A stretch of DNA of 32,203 bases from NCBI RefSeq assembly GCF_001476285.1, contig NZ_LDRU01000007.1:1-32203 (forward strand), read 5' to 3'. Made by a program: the position numbers and the translations under genes. Below, piece by piece: positions 16,188-24,199 of this stretch. Under the pieces are notes generated by a model, which was not told where the DNA came from, ran no database searches, and worked only from the letters and a program-made list of their open reading frames with translations. Each line of letters opens with the position of its first letter. Positions within the stretch are counted from its first letter, which is position 1. This stretch comes from Microbacterium testaceum. Its GTDB lineage: Bacteria; Actinomycetota; Actinomycetes; Actinomycetales; Microbacteriaceae.

Positions 16188-17408
16188 ATGGCCACCGCAT
16201 CCACCCAGACGGTCGAAGCGCCGACCCAGCCCGGGCCCCGCCGCCGCGGCATCCTGTCGCGCATCAACTTCCGGCAGTTCGGCATCCTCGCCGCCCTGGT
16301 CATCATCATCGTGCTGTTCCAGGTGCTCACCGGCGGGCGACTGCTCATGCCGGGCAACGTCAACAACCTCATCCAGCAGAACGCCTACGTGCTGATCCTC
16401 GCGATCGGCATGGTCATGGTCATCATCGCCGGGCACATCGACCTGTCGGTCGGCTCGGTGGTCGCCATGGTCGGCGCGATCGCCGCGATCGCGATGAACC
16501 AGTGGGGCCTGCCGTGGTGGCTGGCCGTGATCCTCTCGCTCGCCGTCGGCGCCGTCGTCGGTGCCTGGCAGGGCTTCTGGGTCGCCTTCGTCGGCATACC
16601 CGCGTTCATCGTCACGCTCGCCGGCATGCTGCTGTTCCGCGGTCTGACCCTCGTGCTCCTGACCGGCGGAACCATCGCGGGTCTGCCCGACGGCTTCACG
16701 GCCATCGGCGCCGGCTGGCTACCGCCCATCCTCGGTTACGTCGGCGTGTGGGACTCCCTGACGGTGGTCCTCGGCTTCGTCGCCGTGGTCGCGCTCATCG
16801 CCCAGCAGCTGCGGACGCGGGCGACGCTGCGTCGCCTCGAACTGCCCCGCGAGGTCGCGTGGTCGTTCTGGGCGAAGAACGCGATCGCCGCGGTCGCGAT
16901 CATGGCGGTCGCCTTCACCCTCGCCGCCTACAACGGCACCCCGATCGTGCTGATCATCCTGGCCGTGCTCGTGCTCGCCTACACGTTCGTGCTCAACCGC
17001 ACGACCTTCGGTCGTCACGTCTACGCGATGGGCGGCAACCTGTTCGCCGCCGTGATGAGCGGTGTGAAGACGAAGTGGGTCAACTTCTTCATCTTCGTGA
17101 ACATGGGCGTGCTCGCGGGCCTGGCCGCCGTGGTCAGCACCGCTCGCGCCGGTGGCGCCGTGGCATCCGCCGGTCAGAACTACGAACTGGATGCCATCGC
17201 CGCCGTGTTCATCGGTGGAGCGGCCGTCCAGGGCGGCATCGGCACCGTGATCGGCGCCGTCGTCGGTGGTCTCGTCATGGGCGTGCTGAACATGGGTCTG
17301 TCGATCCTCAGCGTGGATGCCGCCTGGCAGATGGCGATCAAGGGCATCGTGCTGCTGCTGGCCGTCGCATTCGACATCTTCAACAAGCGCCGCAACGGCG
17401 GTGCGTGA
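16188..17408 (+). CDS. Sugar ABC transporter permease (GguB/MmsB type)
   Basis: Membrane subunit of the CUT2 monosaccharide importer, 406 aa, with about ten hydrophobic segments. Recognisable family motifs are GHIDLSVGSVVAMVGAIAA, AFVGIPAFIVTLAGMLLFRG, FGRHVYAMGGN and a GQNYELDAIAAVFIGGAA stretch near the C-terminus. The long loop after GGTIAGLPDGFTAIG is typical of the GguB subgroup and separates it from shorter RbsC/XylH proteins. The start at 16188 follows the ATPase stop by 5 bp with AAGGAA upstream. A strong hairpin follows the gene. Confidence 0.93.
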   Translation: MATASTQTVEAPTQPGPRRRGILSRINFRQFGILAALVIIIVLFQVLTGGRLLMPGNVNNLIQQNAYVLILAIGMVMVIIAGHIDLSVGSVVAMVGAIAAIAMNQWGLPWWLAVILSLAVGAVVGAWQGFWVAFVGIPAFIVTLAGMLLFRGLTLVLLTGGTIAGLPDGFTAIGAGWLPPILGYVGVWDSLTVVLGFVAVVALIAQQLRTRATLRRLELPREVAWSFWAKNAIAAVAIMAVAFTLAAYNGTPIVLIILAVLVLAYTFVLNRTTFGRHVYAMGGNLFAAVMSGVKTKWVNFFIFVNMGVLAGLAAVVSTARAGGAVASAGQNYELDAIAAVFIGGAAVQGGIGTVIGAVVGGLVMGVLNMGLSILSVDAAWQMAIKGIVLLLAVAFDIFNKRRNGGA

Positions 17409-17409
17409 T

Positions 17410-17448
17410 CGGATGGGGAGCGTGGCCCCGGGGCCCGCTCCCCATCCG
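17410..17448 (+). terminator. Strong hairpin between permease and ROK genes
   Basis: Perfect 13-bp arms CGGATGGGGAGCG and CGCTCCCCATCCG enclose a 13-nt middle that contains the palindrome GGCCCCGGGGCC, so the stem can extend further with one bulged T. It begins two bases past the permease stop codon. No T-tract is present, so some read-through into the ROK gene is likely. Confidence 0.7.
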
Positions 17449-17486
17449 CCCGGCTCCGATGGGATGATGGGGGAGGTGCGCCCCTC

Positions 17487-18698
17487 ATGACCCCTGCCGT
17501 GTTCGAGCCCGCGACGCCGCTCGCACCCCCGGCCGGTCGTACGACCAACGACCTGATCCGCCAGCAGAACCTCGCGTCCGTGCTGTCGCTCCTTCACTCG
17601 CGGGGAGCGCTCTCACGCGCGCAGCTCGGCGCCACCACCGGCTTGAACCGCTCGACCGTGACCGGCCTGGTCATGGAGCTCACCGAGCTGGGGCTCGTCC
17701 GCGAGGCCCCCGGCGGGGAGCGCACCGGCAAGGTCGGGCGCCCCACGCTCGACATCGAACCCGAAGACCACGTCGCGGCCCTGAGCGTCCGCGCCGAGCC
17801 GCACGCGGTGACCGTGGCGCTCGTCGGACTCGGCGGCGTGGTGCACGCGCGACTGCGTCACGACACCGCGAATGCGCCCTCGCCGCGCCGGTTCGTGCAG
17901 ATCGTCGAATCGTCGGTCGAGGCGATGCGCGCCGACATCGATCGGCACTACCGCGTGGTGGGAGCCGGTCTCGCGGTGCCGGGCCTGGTCAACGCGAACG
18001 GCTCGGTCCTCGTCTCTCCGACGCTCGGGTGGAAGCGCGAACCGGTCGCCGCGCGCCTCAGCGACCAGCTCGGCATGCCGGTCACGGCCGGCAACGACGC
18101 GAGCATCGGCGCCCTCGCCGAGTCGCGCTTCGGTGTCGGGGTGGGGGTCGGCAACCTCCTCTACCTCGGCGGCGCGATGCACAGCATCGGCGGCGGGCTC
18201 ATCATCGACGGCACCCTGCTGCGCGGAACCTCGGGCTACGCGGGCGAGCTCGGCCACACGGTCGTCGACCCTCGGGGTCGGCGCTGCGTCTGCGGGAGGA
18301 AGGGATGCCTCGAAGCCGAGGTGAGCCTCGACCTCCTCGAGCCGCTCCTCGGACGCCGCAAGCTCGACGAAGACGAGCTCGACGTCGAGCTCGGGGTCGC
18401 TCGCGATCCCCGCGTGATGGCCGAGGTCACCCGCCAGGTCGAGGTGCTCTCGGTCGCACTGACCAACTTCGTCAACGCCTTCAGCCCCGAGACCGTGGTG
18501 CTCTCGGGCTACCTCGGCGCGCTGCTGTCGGTGAGCCGCGAGCGCCTGGCCGAAGCGGTGCGCGTGCACCCCCTGGGCGCGGAGGGGCGGACTATCCGCC
18601 TCGAGCGCGCCCACCTCCGCTCGCGCCTGATGCTCGTCGGCCCCGCCGAGCTGGCCTTCGCCGACCTGCTGTCGAACCCCGCGGGCTTCCGCGCCTGA
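17487..18698 (+). CDS. ROK-family transcriptional repressor
   Basis: Sugar-responsive regulator of the NagC/XylR group, 403 aa. The N-terminal winged helix (about 20-80) shows LSRAQLGATTGLNRSTVTG and the wing GKVGRPTLDIEP. The ROK domain follows with GAGLAVPGLVN, GNDASIGALAE, YAGELGHT and the zinc motif CVCGRKGCLE. The ATP-binding DxGGT motif of ROK kinases is not visible at the expected place (it reads SVRAEPHAVTVAL), as in regulators rather than sugar kinases. The ATG has GGGGGAGG 10 nt upstream. It probably controls the upstream importer operon, perhaps through the inverted repeat at 13350-13369. Confidence 0.92.
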   Translation: MTPAVFEPATPLAPPAGRTTNDLIRQQNLASVLSLLHSRGALSRAQLGATTGLNRSTVTGLVMELTELGLVREAPGGERTGKVGRPTLDIEPEDHVAALSVRAEPHAVTVALVGLGGVVHARLRHDTANAPSPRRFVQIVESSVEAMRADIDRHYRVVGAGLAVPGLVNANGSVLVSPTLGWKREPVAARLSDQLGMPVTAGNDASIGALAESRFGVGVGVGNLLYLGGAMHSIGGGLIIDGTLLRGTSGYAGELGHTVVDPRGRRCVCGRKGCLEAEVSLDLLEPLLGRRKLDEDELDVELGVARDPRVMAEVTRQVEVLSVALTNFVNAFSPETVVLSGYLGALLSVSRERLAEAVRVHPLGAEGRTIRLERAHLRSRLMLVGPAELAFADLLSNPAGFRA

Positions 18699-18765
18699 CG
18701 TCGTCCCGCGCCGTCGTCCCCGCCCCCCCCGTTGGACACTCAACGCTGGAAGTGCGGGGGCGGCG

Positions 18766-18790
18766 CGCCCCGCGGCGGCGGCGCGGGGCG
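18766..18790. terminator. Hairpin between convergent ROK and dehydrogenase genes
   Basis: 9-bp perfect stem CGCCCCGCG / CGCGGGGCG with a 7-nt loop, abutting the stop codon of the minus-strand dehydrogenase. A smaller palindrome (CGTTG-N6-CAACG, 18730-18745) lies between it and the ROK stop. A bidirectional terminator is plausible; no T-tract is seen on either side. Confidence 0.55.
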
Positions 18791-19720
18791 TCAGCCGCCG
18801 AGGACCACGTTCAGCGGCTCCTCGCCGGCGCGGAGGCGGTCGATCTGCCGACGCACGAGGCGAGCGATGCGGGGGCGCATGGCATCCGTCGCTCCTCCCA
18901 CGTGCGGGACGACGAGGGCGCCCTCGAGGCTCCACAGCGGGTGCCCGGCCGGCAACGGTTCGGGGTCGGTCACGTCGAGCGCCGCGCGGATGCGGCCGCG
19001 TCGCACATGGTCGACCAGGGCGTCGGTGTCGACGAGCGGACCGCGTCCGACGTTGACGACGAGCGCTCCGTCGGGGAGCGCCGACAGCGCCGCGTCGTCG
19101 ATGATGTGCCGGGTCGCGTCGCCGCCGGGGAGCGACGCGATGAGGATGTCGGTGCCGGCGAGCACCTCGGCCAGCTCACCGATCGGGGAGACCTCGACGT
19201 CGTCCTGCAGGCGTCCGTGCGAGGCGACCGCGCGCAGCTCGACCTCGAACGGCTTCAGGCGTGCGGCGATCGCCCGACCGACGCCCCCGAAACCGAGGAG
19301 CGTTACACGACGGTCGGCGAGGCCGGGTGCACCTCCGCCGATCCATTCGCCGCGGTCCTGCGCGCGCACGAACTCGGGCAGGCGACGCTGCGCGGCCAGG
19401 GCGAGCGCCACGGCGAGCTCTGCCGTCGCGGTCTCGTGCACCGACGACGCGTTCGCGTACACGATCCCCTCTGGCAGGCGTCCTTCGACGTTGTCGTAGC
19501 CGATCGACTGGCTCTGGACGAGCCCGACCTCGACGCTCGAGAGGGCCTCGATGACCCCGTCCATCGACATGTACGGCGGCACCACCATGTCGAAACGCTC
19601 ACGCGGGGCGGCATCCTTCATGTCCCAGATCACCACCTCGACGCCGTCGGGGAGCTCGCCGAGGTCATCGCGGAGCTGGGCGGTGGGCACGGACACGGTG
19701 AGGGGGGTCGCGGTCGTCAT
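18791..19720 (-). CDS. D-isomer-specific 2-hydroxyacid dehydrogenase
   Basis: NAD(P)-dependent 2-hydroxyacid dehydrogenase, 309 aa. The Rossmann motif is LLGFGGVGRAIAARL. The catalytic triad can be placed: Arg in VVNVGRGPLVD, Glu in DVTDPEPLPAGHPLW and His in PHVGGAT. Such enzymes reduce 2-oxoacids including glyoxylate and hydroxypyruvate. As the last gene of the cluster after an ureidoglycolate-lyase-like protein, which would release glyoxylate, a glyoxylate reductase role is reasonable but inferred. The ATG at 19720 overlaps the flavoprotein stop by 4 bp. Confidence 0.9.
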   Translation of the reverse strand: MTTATPLTVSVPTAQLRDDLGELPDGVEVVIWDMKDAAPRERFDMVVPPYMSMDGVIEALSSVEVGLVQSQSIGYDNVEGRLPEGIVYANASSVHETATAELAVALALAAQRRLPEFVRAQDRGEWIGGGAPGLADRRVTLLGFGGVGRAIAARLKPFEVELRAVASHGRLQDDVEVSPIGELAEVLAGTDILIASLPGGDATRHIIDDAALSALPDGALVVNVGRGPLVDTDALVDHVRRGRIRAALDVTDPEPLPAGHPLWSLEGALVVPHVGGATDAMRPRIARLVRRQIDRLRAGEEPLNVVLGG

Positions 19721-21189
19721 CCCGAGAACGCTACCGCCGGCGTCTCGCCCGTGGAGGCGGGTTGCGCGCGGCGGCCGATCTGCACGCCCACGGGCACGTC
19801 GTAGGCGAGATACTCGGCCAGCAACCGGTCGGAACGCTGGGCGAACAGACGCCGCGAGAGCGCGGCGGCGAGCTTCGTCGCCCCGCCCACGAGTCCCGGG
19901 ATCTGATGGCTCAGCATTCCCTGGCTGATCCGCGCGCCGTGGTTGAACAGGTGGATGCGCGACAGCGCTTCCCCTCCGTGCCGGTCCACGAGGCCGAAGT
20001 CGTCGTCGAGGTAGGGGAACGCGGCGAGTCCCGGGTTCTGCGCCGCGGCCTCGGGGCTGAGGCGATCGCTCCAGAGGGTGGCATCCGCGGCCACCGTCGA
20101 GAGCTCCGGGCGTCGAGCCAGGTCGGCGACGATCCCCGTCGCGGCGAAGACGACGTCATAGCGATGGATGCCGAGCGGCGTCGTCACGACGATGTCGCTG
20201 CCGTCCCACTCGACGCTCTGCCACGGCGAAGCGGTGAGGAATCGGAAGCAATCGAAGGCGTGTGCGCGCCAGATCGCGTTCTGCGTCGCGGGCTGGTCGA
20301 CGGCCGAGAGGTGGACGTTGAACGCCCACTTCTGCTCGTCGGTGAACGAACCGTAGTTCTCGATGAGGCCGGCGAACTCCATCCAGCGGTACGGGCTGAC
20401 CTGCGGCATGGCGGGGCGCCGCATGTGCACGTCGACAGACGCCGCGCCGTGCTCGAGCGCGGTCGCGGCGTTGTCGAACGCCCCCGTTCCCGCGCCCAGG
20501 ATGCCGATGCGAAGGCCGGCGAGAGCCGCGAAGTCGATGTCGTCGTGCGTGTGGTGCACGCGCTCGGACGGGATGCCACCGAGGAGCGCCGGGATATGAC
20601 GTCCGCCCGCCCCCTCGATACCCGTGGCGAGAACCACGTGGCGGGCCAGCAGTACCCACGAGCCGTCGGGTCCGTCGAGGTGCATCCGCAGCGGACCGTC
20701 GGGCTCGGTCGGGCGGATCGCGCCGACGCGGGTGGACCCGACCACCTCGATCCCCGAGACGACCCGGTACCACTGCAAGAACCCCTGCCACGCGACGGTG
20801 GGGAAGAACGTGATGGCGTCCCACGCGTCCTCGCCGTAGACGGCTTCGAACCAGGCGCGAGGGCTCACCGCGGGAACGCCCCAGGTGGGCCAGGCGATGT
20901 CTTTGGGGGTGCGCAGCGTGTGCATGCGCGCGTAGGTCGTCCACGGCCCGGTGGCGTCGACCGGGGCGGCGTCGATCACGACGACGTCGTCGATCCCGCG
21001 TCGCCGGAGTCCGCGCGCGAGCACGAGCCCGGCTTGGCCCGCGCCGACGATGACGACCGGGTGCTCGCCGTCGCTTTCGCCGACCCACGCCCGCTCCTCG
21101 CCGGCGCTCAGTCGCTCCTGGTGCGCCGCTTCGCGCTCGAGGGCGGCCAGACGGGCGGCTGCGTCGGGGCGCGGTTCGAGCGCGTTCAC
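19717..21189 (-). CDS. FAD/NAD(P)-binding monooxygenase-like flavoprotein
   Basis: Predicted two-dinucleotide-binding flavoprotein, 490 aa. The FAD site VVIVGAGQAGLVLARGL is near residue 45; a second GxGxxG site for NAD(P)H reads IGILGAGTGAFDNAATAL at mid-protein; VVFAATG closes the flavin fold. The layout resembles flavin-containing monooxygenases, but I do not recognise a named enzyme. The stretches TPKDIAWPTWGVPAV and ITFFPTVAWQGFLQWYR seem characteristic of its subfamily. The GTG at 21189 overlaps the ureidoglycolate-lyase stop (GTGA); the open frame extends upstream but only shadows that gene. It lies between the lyase and the 2-hydroxyacid dehydrogenase, so it likely acts in the same pathway. 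Substrate unknown. Confidence 0.82.
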   Translation of the reverse strand: MNALEPRPDAAARLAALEREAAHQERLSAGEERAWVGESDGEHPVVIVGAGQAGLVLARGLRRRGIDDVVVIDAAPVDATGPWTTYARMHTLRTPKDIAWPTWGVPAVSPRAWFEAVYGEDAWDAITFFPTVAWQGFLQWYRVVSGIEVVGSTRVGAIRPTEPDGPLRMHLDGPDGSWVLLARHVVLATGIEGAGGRHIPALLGGIPSERVHHTHDDIDFAALAGLRIGILGAGTGAFDNAATALEHGAASVDVHMRRPAMPQVSPYRWMEFAGLIENYGSFTDEQKWAFNVHLSAVDQPATQNAIWRAHAFDCFRFLTASPWQSVEWDGSDIVVTTPLGIHRYDVVFAATGIVADLARRPELSTVAADATLWSDRLSPEAAAQNPGLAAFPYLDDDFGLVDRHGGEALSRIHLFNHGARISQGMLSHQIPGLVGGATKLAAALSRRLFAQRSDRLLAEYLAYDVPVGVQIGRRAQPASTGETPAVAFSG

Positions 21190-21674
21190 TCGACGACGAC
21201 TCGCACGCCGTACGCGTCGTCGAGTCGGAAGTTGTGGTGGTCGGTGACGTTGGTGTCGTCGAGTTCGAGGTTGACGAAGTCCATGCTCGACTCGTCGAAG
21301 AACGGGCCCGCGTGCCACGTGCCCTTGAGCATCGTGATCGCGGTGCGCGGCGGGATGCGGAACGCGCGCAGGTCGTCGAGCGTCGGCTCATCGATGCCCT
21401 TGGGTGCGACGGCGATCGTCCACTCGACGTCGCCGACCGCCATGAGCGTCTGGGTCGTCTCGAGGTGACGCGTGACGCGCACGAACTCGGGCTTCTTGTC
21501 GTCGAGTGACATCAAGTAGAAGCGCGGGATGCCACCCGAGACGTCGAGGACGGCCTCCTCGGACGTGAAGGGCGTGCCGTCGGCCATCGGCGTGAGGATG
21601 ACGCCGAACGGGGCGAAGCTCTCGGCGGTGACGGTCTCTGCGGCGAGGGCGTGCGGGGTGAGGGTCTCGGTCAT
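21186..21674 (-). CDS. Ureidoglycolate lyase family protein
   Basis: Cupin-fold protein of the AllA family, 162 aa, close to the usual length. Characteristic segments are RHLETTQTLMAVGDVEWTI, DDLRAFRIPPRTAITMLKG, TWHAGPFFDES and MDFVNLELDDTN. AllA cleaves ureidoglycolate to glyoxylate and urea at the end of purine and allantoin breakdown. Other substrates occur in the family, so the reaction is probable rather than certain. It is the first gene of a three-gene operon. The ATG at 21674 lies 8 nt after a TATAGC -10, so the transcript is probably leaderless, and a paired operator covers the promoter. Confidence 0.8.
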   Translation of the reverse strand: MTETLTPHALAAETVTAESFAPFGVILTPMADGTPFTSEEAVLDVSGGIPRFYLMSLDDKKPEFVRVTRHLETTQTLMAVGDVEWTIAVAPKGIDEPTLDDLRAFRIPPRTAITMLKGTWHAGPFFDESSMDFVNLELDDTNVTDHHNFRLDDAYGVRVVVE

Positions 21675-21682
21675 GCCACGAA

Positions 21683-21723
21683 GCTATACCTGTCAGACAA
21701 GTTTGATCCTTTCTTGTCTGACA
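21683..21723 (-). promoter_or_regulatory. Promoter with paired GntR-type operators
   Basis: The -10 TATAGC is at 21683-21688 (minus strand). Two near-palindromic 9-mers, TGTCAGACA (21691-21699) and TGTCTGACA (21715-21723), form a larger perfect inverted repeat TGTCAGACAAG-N11-CTTGTCTGACA at 21691-21723. Centres are 24 bp apart. One copy lies in the -35/-10 spacer and the other just upstream of the -35 position. TGTC-N-GACA resembles the GT-N-TA-N-AC class of HutC/UTRA GntR operators, and such a regulator is encoded 15 bp away. Confidence 0.7.
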
Positions 21724-21737
21724 CGTTTACGACCTCG

Positions 21738-22466
21738 TTACGACCCCGAAACGCCTCGCTCGTGGCGCACGCGCCGGATCAACGCGTTGCGCAGTCCCGC
21801 CGGCGCCGCGACCTGCACCTCGCGCGACCAATACCCGACCGTGTCGCCCGTGCCGTAGCCGCAGTACGTCATCTCGACCACGGGCACGCCGGGCTCCGTC
21901 GACAGCAGCTCCGCGCGCGCGGCATCGAGCGCGACCGCGTCGACCCAGAGCGTCTCCCACGCGACATGGATGCCATTGGCTTCCTCGGCCAGCTCGAACA
22001 CGGGTCGATGCGGGTCGAGGTCGACGTCGCGAACGAGGGGCACGAGGTCTTCCGCGAGGGCGTAGGGCGTCCCGTCGACGCTCCAGACCTTCACGGTTCG
22101 GAAGACGCGCGTGCCGTCGGGCAGGTCGTCGTAGCGGTGCGGGTCGCCGGGCAGAAGAACCCGGACGTCGGATGCCGCGACCTCGAGCCGCGGCTCGTAC
22201 CCGGCCGCGCGGATCGAGAGCGAATGGTCGAACTGCTCGTCGATCCGACGCCCCACGTGGGGGAGTCGGCGATTCGGCGTGGTGCGGGTGCCCTGCGTGC
22301 GGTGCACGTATCCGCGCTCCTCGAGCCGCACGAGCGCCTCGCGGACCGACGCGCGGCTGGCACCGGTCAGCTCAGCCAGCCGCGGCTCGGACGGAAGCGT
22401 CTCGAGGTCGCCGCTCCACAGAGCCAGGATCCGGTCGATGACGGCATCCTGATCGGTCGTTGCCAT
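21738..22466 (-). CDS. GntR-family regulator with UTRA domain
   Basis: Transcription factor of the HutC subfamily, 242 aa. The N-terminal winged helix (about 5-70) contains LPSEPRLAELTGASRASVREALVRLEERGYVHR. The C-terminal part (GRRIDEQFDHSLSIRAAGYEP onward, VFRTVKVWSVDGTPYALAEDLVPL) is a UTRA ligand-binding domain. The gene sits 63 bp upstream of the ureidoglycolate lyase gene, with the paired TGTC-N-GACA operator between them, so it is the probable repressor of that operon. It begins 28 bp after the upstream LuxR-type gene and may be cotranscribed with it. AGGAG precedes the ATG closely. Confidence 0.9.
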   Translation of the reverse strand: MATTDQDAVIDRILALWSGDLETLPSEPRLAELTGASRASVREALVRLEERGYVHRTQGTRTTPNRRLPHVGRRIDEQFDHSLSIRAAGYEPRLEVAASDVRVLLPGDPHRYDDLPDGTRVFRTVKVWSVDGTPYALAEDLVPLVRDVDLDPHRPVFELAEEANGIHVAWETLWVDAVALDAARAELLSTEPGVPVVEMTYCGYGTGDTVGYWSREVQVAAPAGLRNALIRRVRHERGVSGS

Positions 22467-22494
22467 GGGCTCCTCGTTCGTGTCGAGCGGCGGC

Positions 22495-23937
22495 TCACGT
22501 CGGAGAACCCCGCAGGATCCCGACGGCCTCTTCGCGGCTGGACACCCCCAGCTTGCCGTAGATCGAGCGGACCTGAGACTTCACGGTGTTCATCGACACG
22601 CTTCGGACGCGCGCGATCTCGGCCAGGCTCAGGCTCGAGGTCAGGAGGTGGGCGAGCTCGCGCTCCGTCGCCGTGAGGGCGGAGAGGGCGTCGGCGGAGG
22701 TGGAGGGGGCGGCGACGCGGGGCAGGATCTGTCGCGTCGCGGCGACGGTGGGAGCCAGATCGGGGGTGTGATGGGCCACCAGGTCGAGGAGGCGGTCGGT
22801 GTCGGAGAACGGGATCATGAGGAACGGCATCATCGAGCCGCCCGTTCGCTCGATGAGGCGGACCGCAGCGACCATGCTGTGCACGGCCCGCTTCTCGCCT
22901 CCCAGCCGGAGGAAGGCCACGGCTCGCAGCGTGAGGATCTGCGTCAGAGTGCGCAGACAGTGCTCGTCGTGCAGGGTGACGCACACGTTCGTGCTGTCTA
23001 TGACCTCGCGTTCGCGTCCCATCTGCAGCAAGACCCGTGCTCGCTGCATCGGAAAGCAGACCGCGTGTCCGGGGGCGCTGACGGCGTTCTCGAGCACGGC
23101 AAGGGCCTCGTCGAACTCGCCGAGCGCGGTGAGCATGTCGGAATGAAGCCCGAGCAGGAGGCCCCGCACGATGCGGAAGCTTCGCGCTCGGCTCGAACTG
23201 TGCAGCAGTTCCCGGCTCTTGGCGAGTCCCTCGGTGATCTCACCCGCGATGAAGCGGGCGGCAACGCGCGTCATGCCCGCGCTGAAGTTCAGGTACGGGT
23301 TGTCGGGCTGCGTTCGGTCCAGCTCATCGGCGATCTCGAACAGTCGAACGCTGTCGGCTCGGCTCGCGGCGACGAATCCTTCACCCAGTAGCAGGCAGTG
23401 TGAGACATCCTCGACGTTCCACTGCTGCTCTCGGAAGAGGCGTCGGGCCTGGTCGGCGGCCTCCGCGGCCGCGAGGTATTCGGCGTTCAGCCCCAGATTG
23501 AGCGTTTGCGTGCCGAGAGCGCGATACCTCTGCCCGGGGGTTTCCGCGAACATCAACGCCTCAGCCGCGTAATGCCCGCCGAGCTGGGGCCACCCCACGG
23601 CGGCGCAGTACTCCGCGACGCTCGCGAACAGCCCCGACCGGACCGGTTCCGAGAGGGCGGCGGGGCGCGTGAGGCGGCCGGTGTCGAAGTAGCGCGAGAC
23701 GAGGTCGAGCCCCTCGCCGAGCGCATCGTGGCGCGCGCGGGCGACGAGCATCGCCGAGAGCATCATGGCGCGGGCGTCGGTCCACAGCAGCGGAGGAGGG
23801 CCGGGCTCCGCCTCGGCGAGCAGCGCCAGGTGGCGCGCGAGCGGTTGGCCGTGCCCGGGCTCGAGGCGCAGCACGGTGTGCGCCGCGGCCGCCCGCAGAG
23901 CGGTGCCGGGATCGGTCGAGCTTTCGGGTTCGCTCAT
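22495..23937 (-). CDS. LuxR-type regulator with helical repeat region, paralogue 1
   Basis: Protein of 480 aa with a C-terminal LuxR helix-turn-helix (about 415-475: LTATERELAHLLTSSLSLAE, then VSMNTVKSQVRSIYGKLGVS). The preceding about 400 residues are alpha-helical and Ala/Leu-rich, like the TPR-like arms of MalT/LAL regulators, but there is no Walker A and no receiver domain. It is a close paralogue of the next upstream gene (24200-25639): LRLEPGHGQP, PGHAVCFPMQRA and DEHCLRTLT are shared word for word. The ATG at 23937 has GGAGG 6 nt upstream; the open frame further upstream lacks coding character. Regulatory role likely, target and signal unknown. Confidence 0.85.
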   Translation of the reverse strand: MSEPESSTDPGTALRAAAAHTVLRLEPGHGQPLARHLALLAEAEPGPPPLLWTDARAMMLSAMLVARARHDALGEGLDLVSRYFDTGRLTRPAALSEPVRSGLFASVAEYCAAVGWPQLGGHYAAEALMFAETPGQRYRALGTQTLNLGLNAEYLAAAEAADQARRLFREQQWNVEDVSHCLLLGEGFVAASRADSVRLFEIADELDRTQPDNPYLNFSAGMTRVAARFIAGEITEGLAKSRELLHSSSRARSFRIVRGLLLGLHSDMLTALGEFDEALAVLENAVSAPGHAVCFPMQRARVLLQMGREREVIDSTNVCVTLHDEHCLRTLTQILTLRAVAFLRLGGEKRAVHSMVAAVRLIERTGGSMMPFLMIPFSDTDRLLDLVAHHTPDLAPTVAATRQILPRVAAPSTSADALSALTATERELAHLLTSSLSLAEIARVRSVSMNTVKSQVRSIYGKLGVSSREEAVGILRGSPT

Positions 23938-24083
23938 GAGGCCCTCCGGAGGCGAACACGGGCGCATGGACACAGCGTGCGCGACCGCGGTACGAAGAGC
24001 GCCCCTGTGAGCGACGATCGATCGCGGCTCTGGGGCCGCGGGCGAGGGTCGGAACCACCGCCCCCGGGAGCGATCCCCTTGCG

Positions 24084-24112
24084 AGAATACGCCCGACAGT
24101 CGGGCGGAGGCG
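24084..24112 (-). promoter_or_regulatory. Promoter of LuxR paralogue 1 with a palindrome in the spacer
   Basis: TATTCT (24084-24089, minus strand) is a good -10. The 17 bp between it and the -35 position are exactly a perfect palindrome, CGCCCGAC-A-GTCGGGCG (24090-24106). The -35 hexamer (CGCCTC) is poor. A regulator bound there would block or remodel the promoter; autoregulation by one of the LuxR pair is one possibility. The 5' leader would be about 140 nt. Confidence 0.5.
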
Positions 24113-24139
24113 CTCTCCACATCATCGTCAGGGCGCGAT

Positions 24140-24167
24140 CCGGGGCGAGCGCGATCAAGCGCCCCGG
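24140..24167 (-). terminator. Hairpin after LuxR paralogue 2
   Basis: 8-bp perfect stem CCGGGGCG / CGCCCCGG with a 12-nt loop, about 33 nt past the stop of the upstream LuxR gene. It separates that gene from the promoter of paralogue 1. No T-tract. Confidence 0.45.
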
Positions 24168-24199
24168 GGTGCGGTCCCGCGTGGATCCGACGGACGGCC

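Noticed and set aside
13447..16200. A 917-codon open frame on the minus strand opposite the ChvE-like and GguA-like genes
   Set aside because: Composition (Val, Asp, Leu, Arg, Gly) is that of an antisense shadow of GC-rich codons, and the plus-strand genes carry complete family motifs.
17410..17448. The strong palindrome after the permease as a ROK operator
   Set aside because: It begins two bases after the stop codon and is a near-perfect long stem, so terminator or mRNA 3' protection explains it better; the repeat at 13350-13369 is better placed as an operator.
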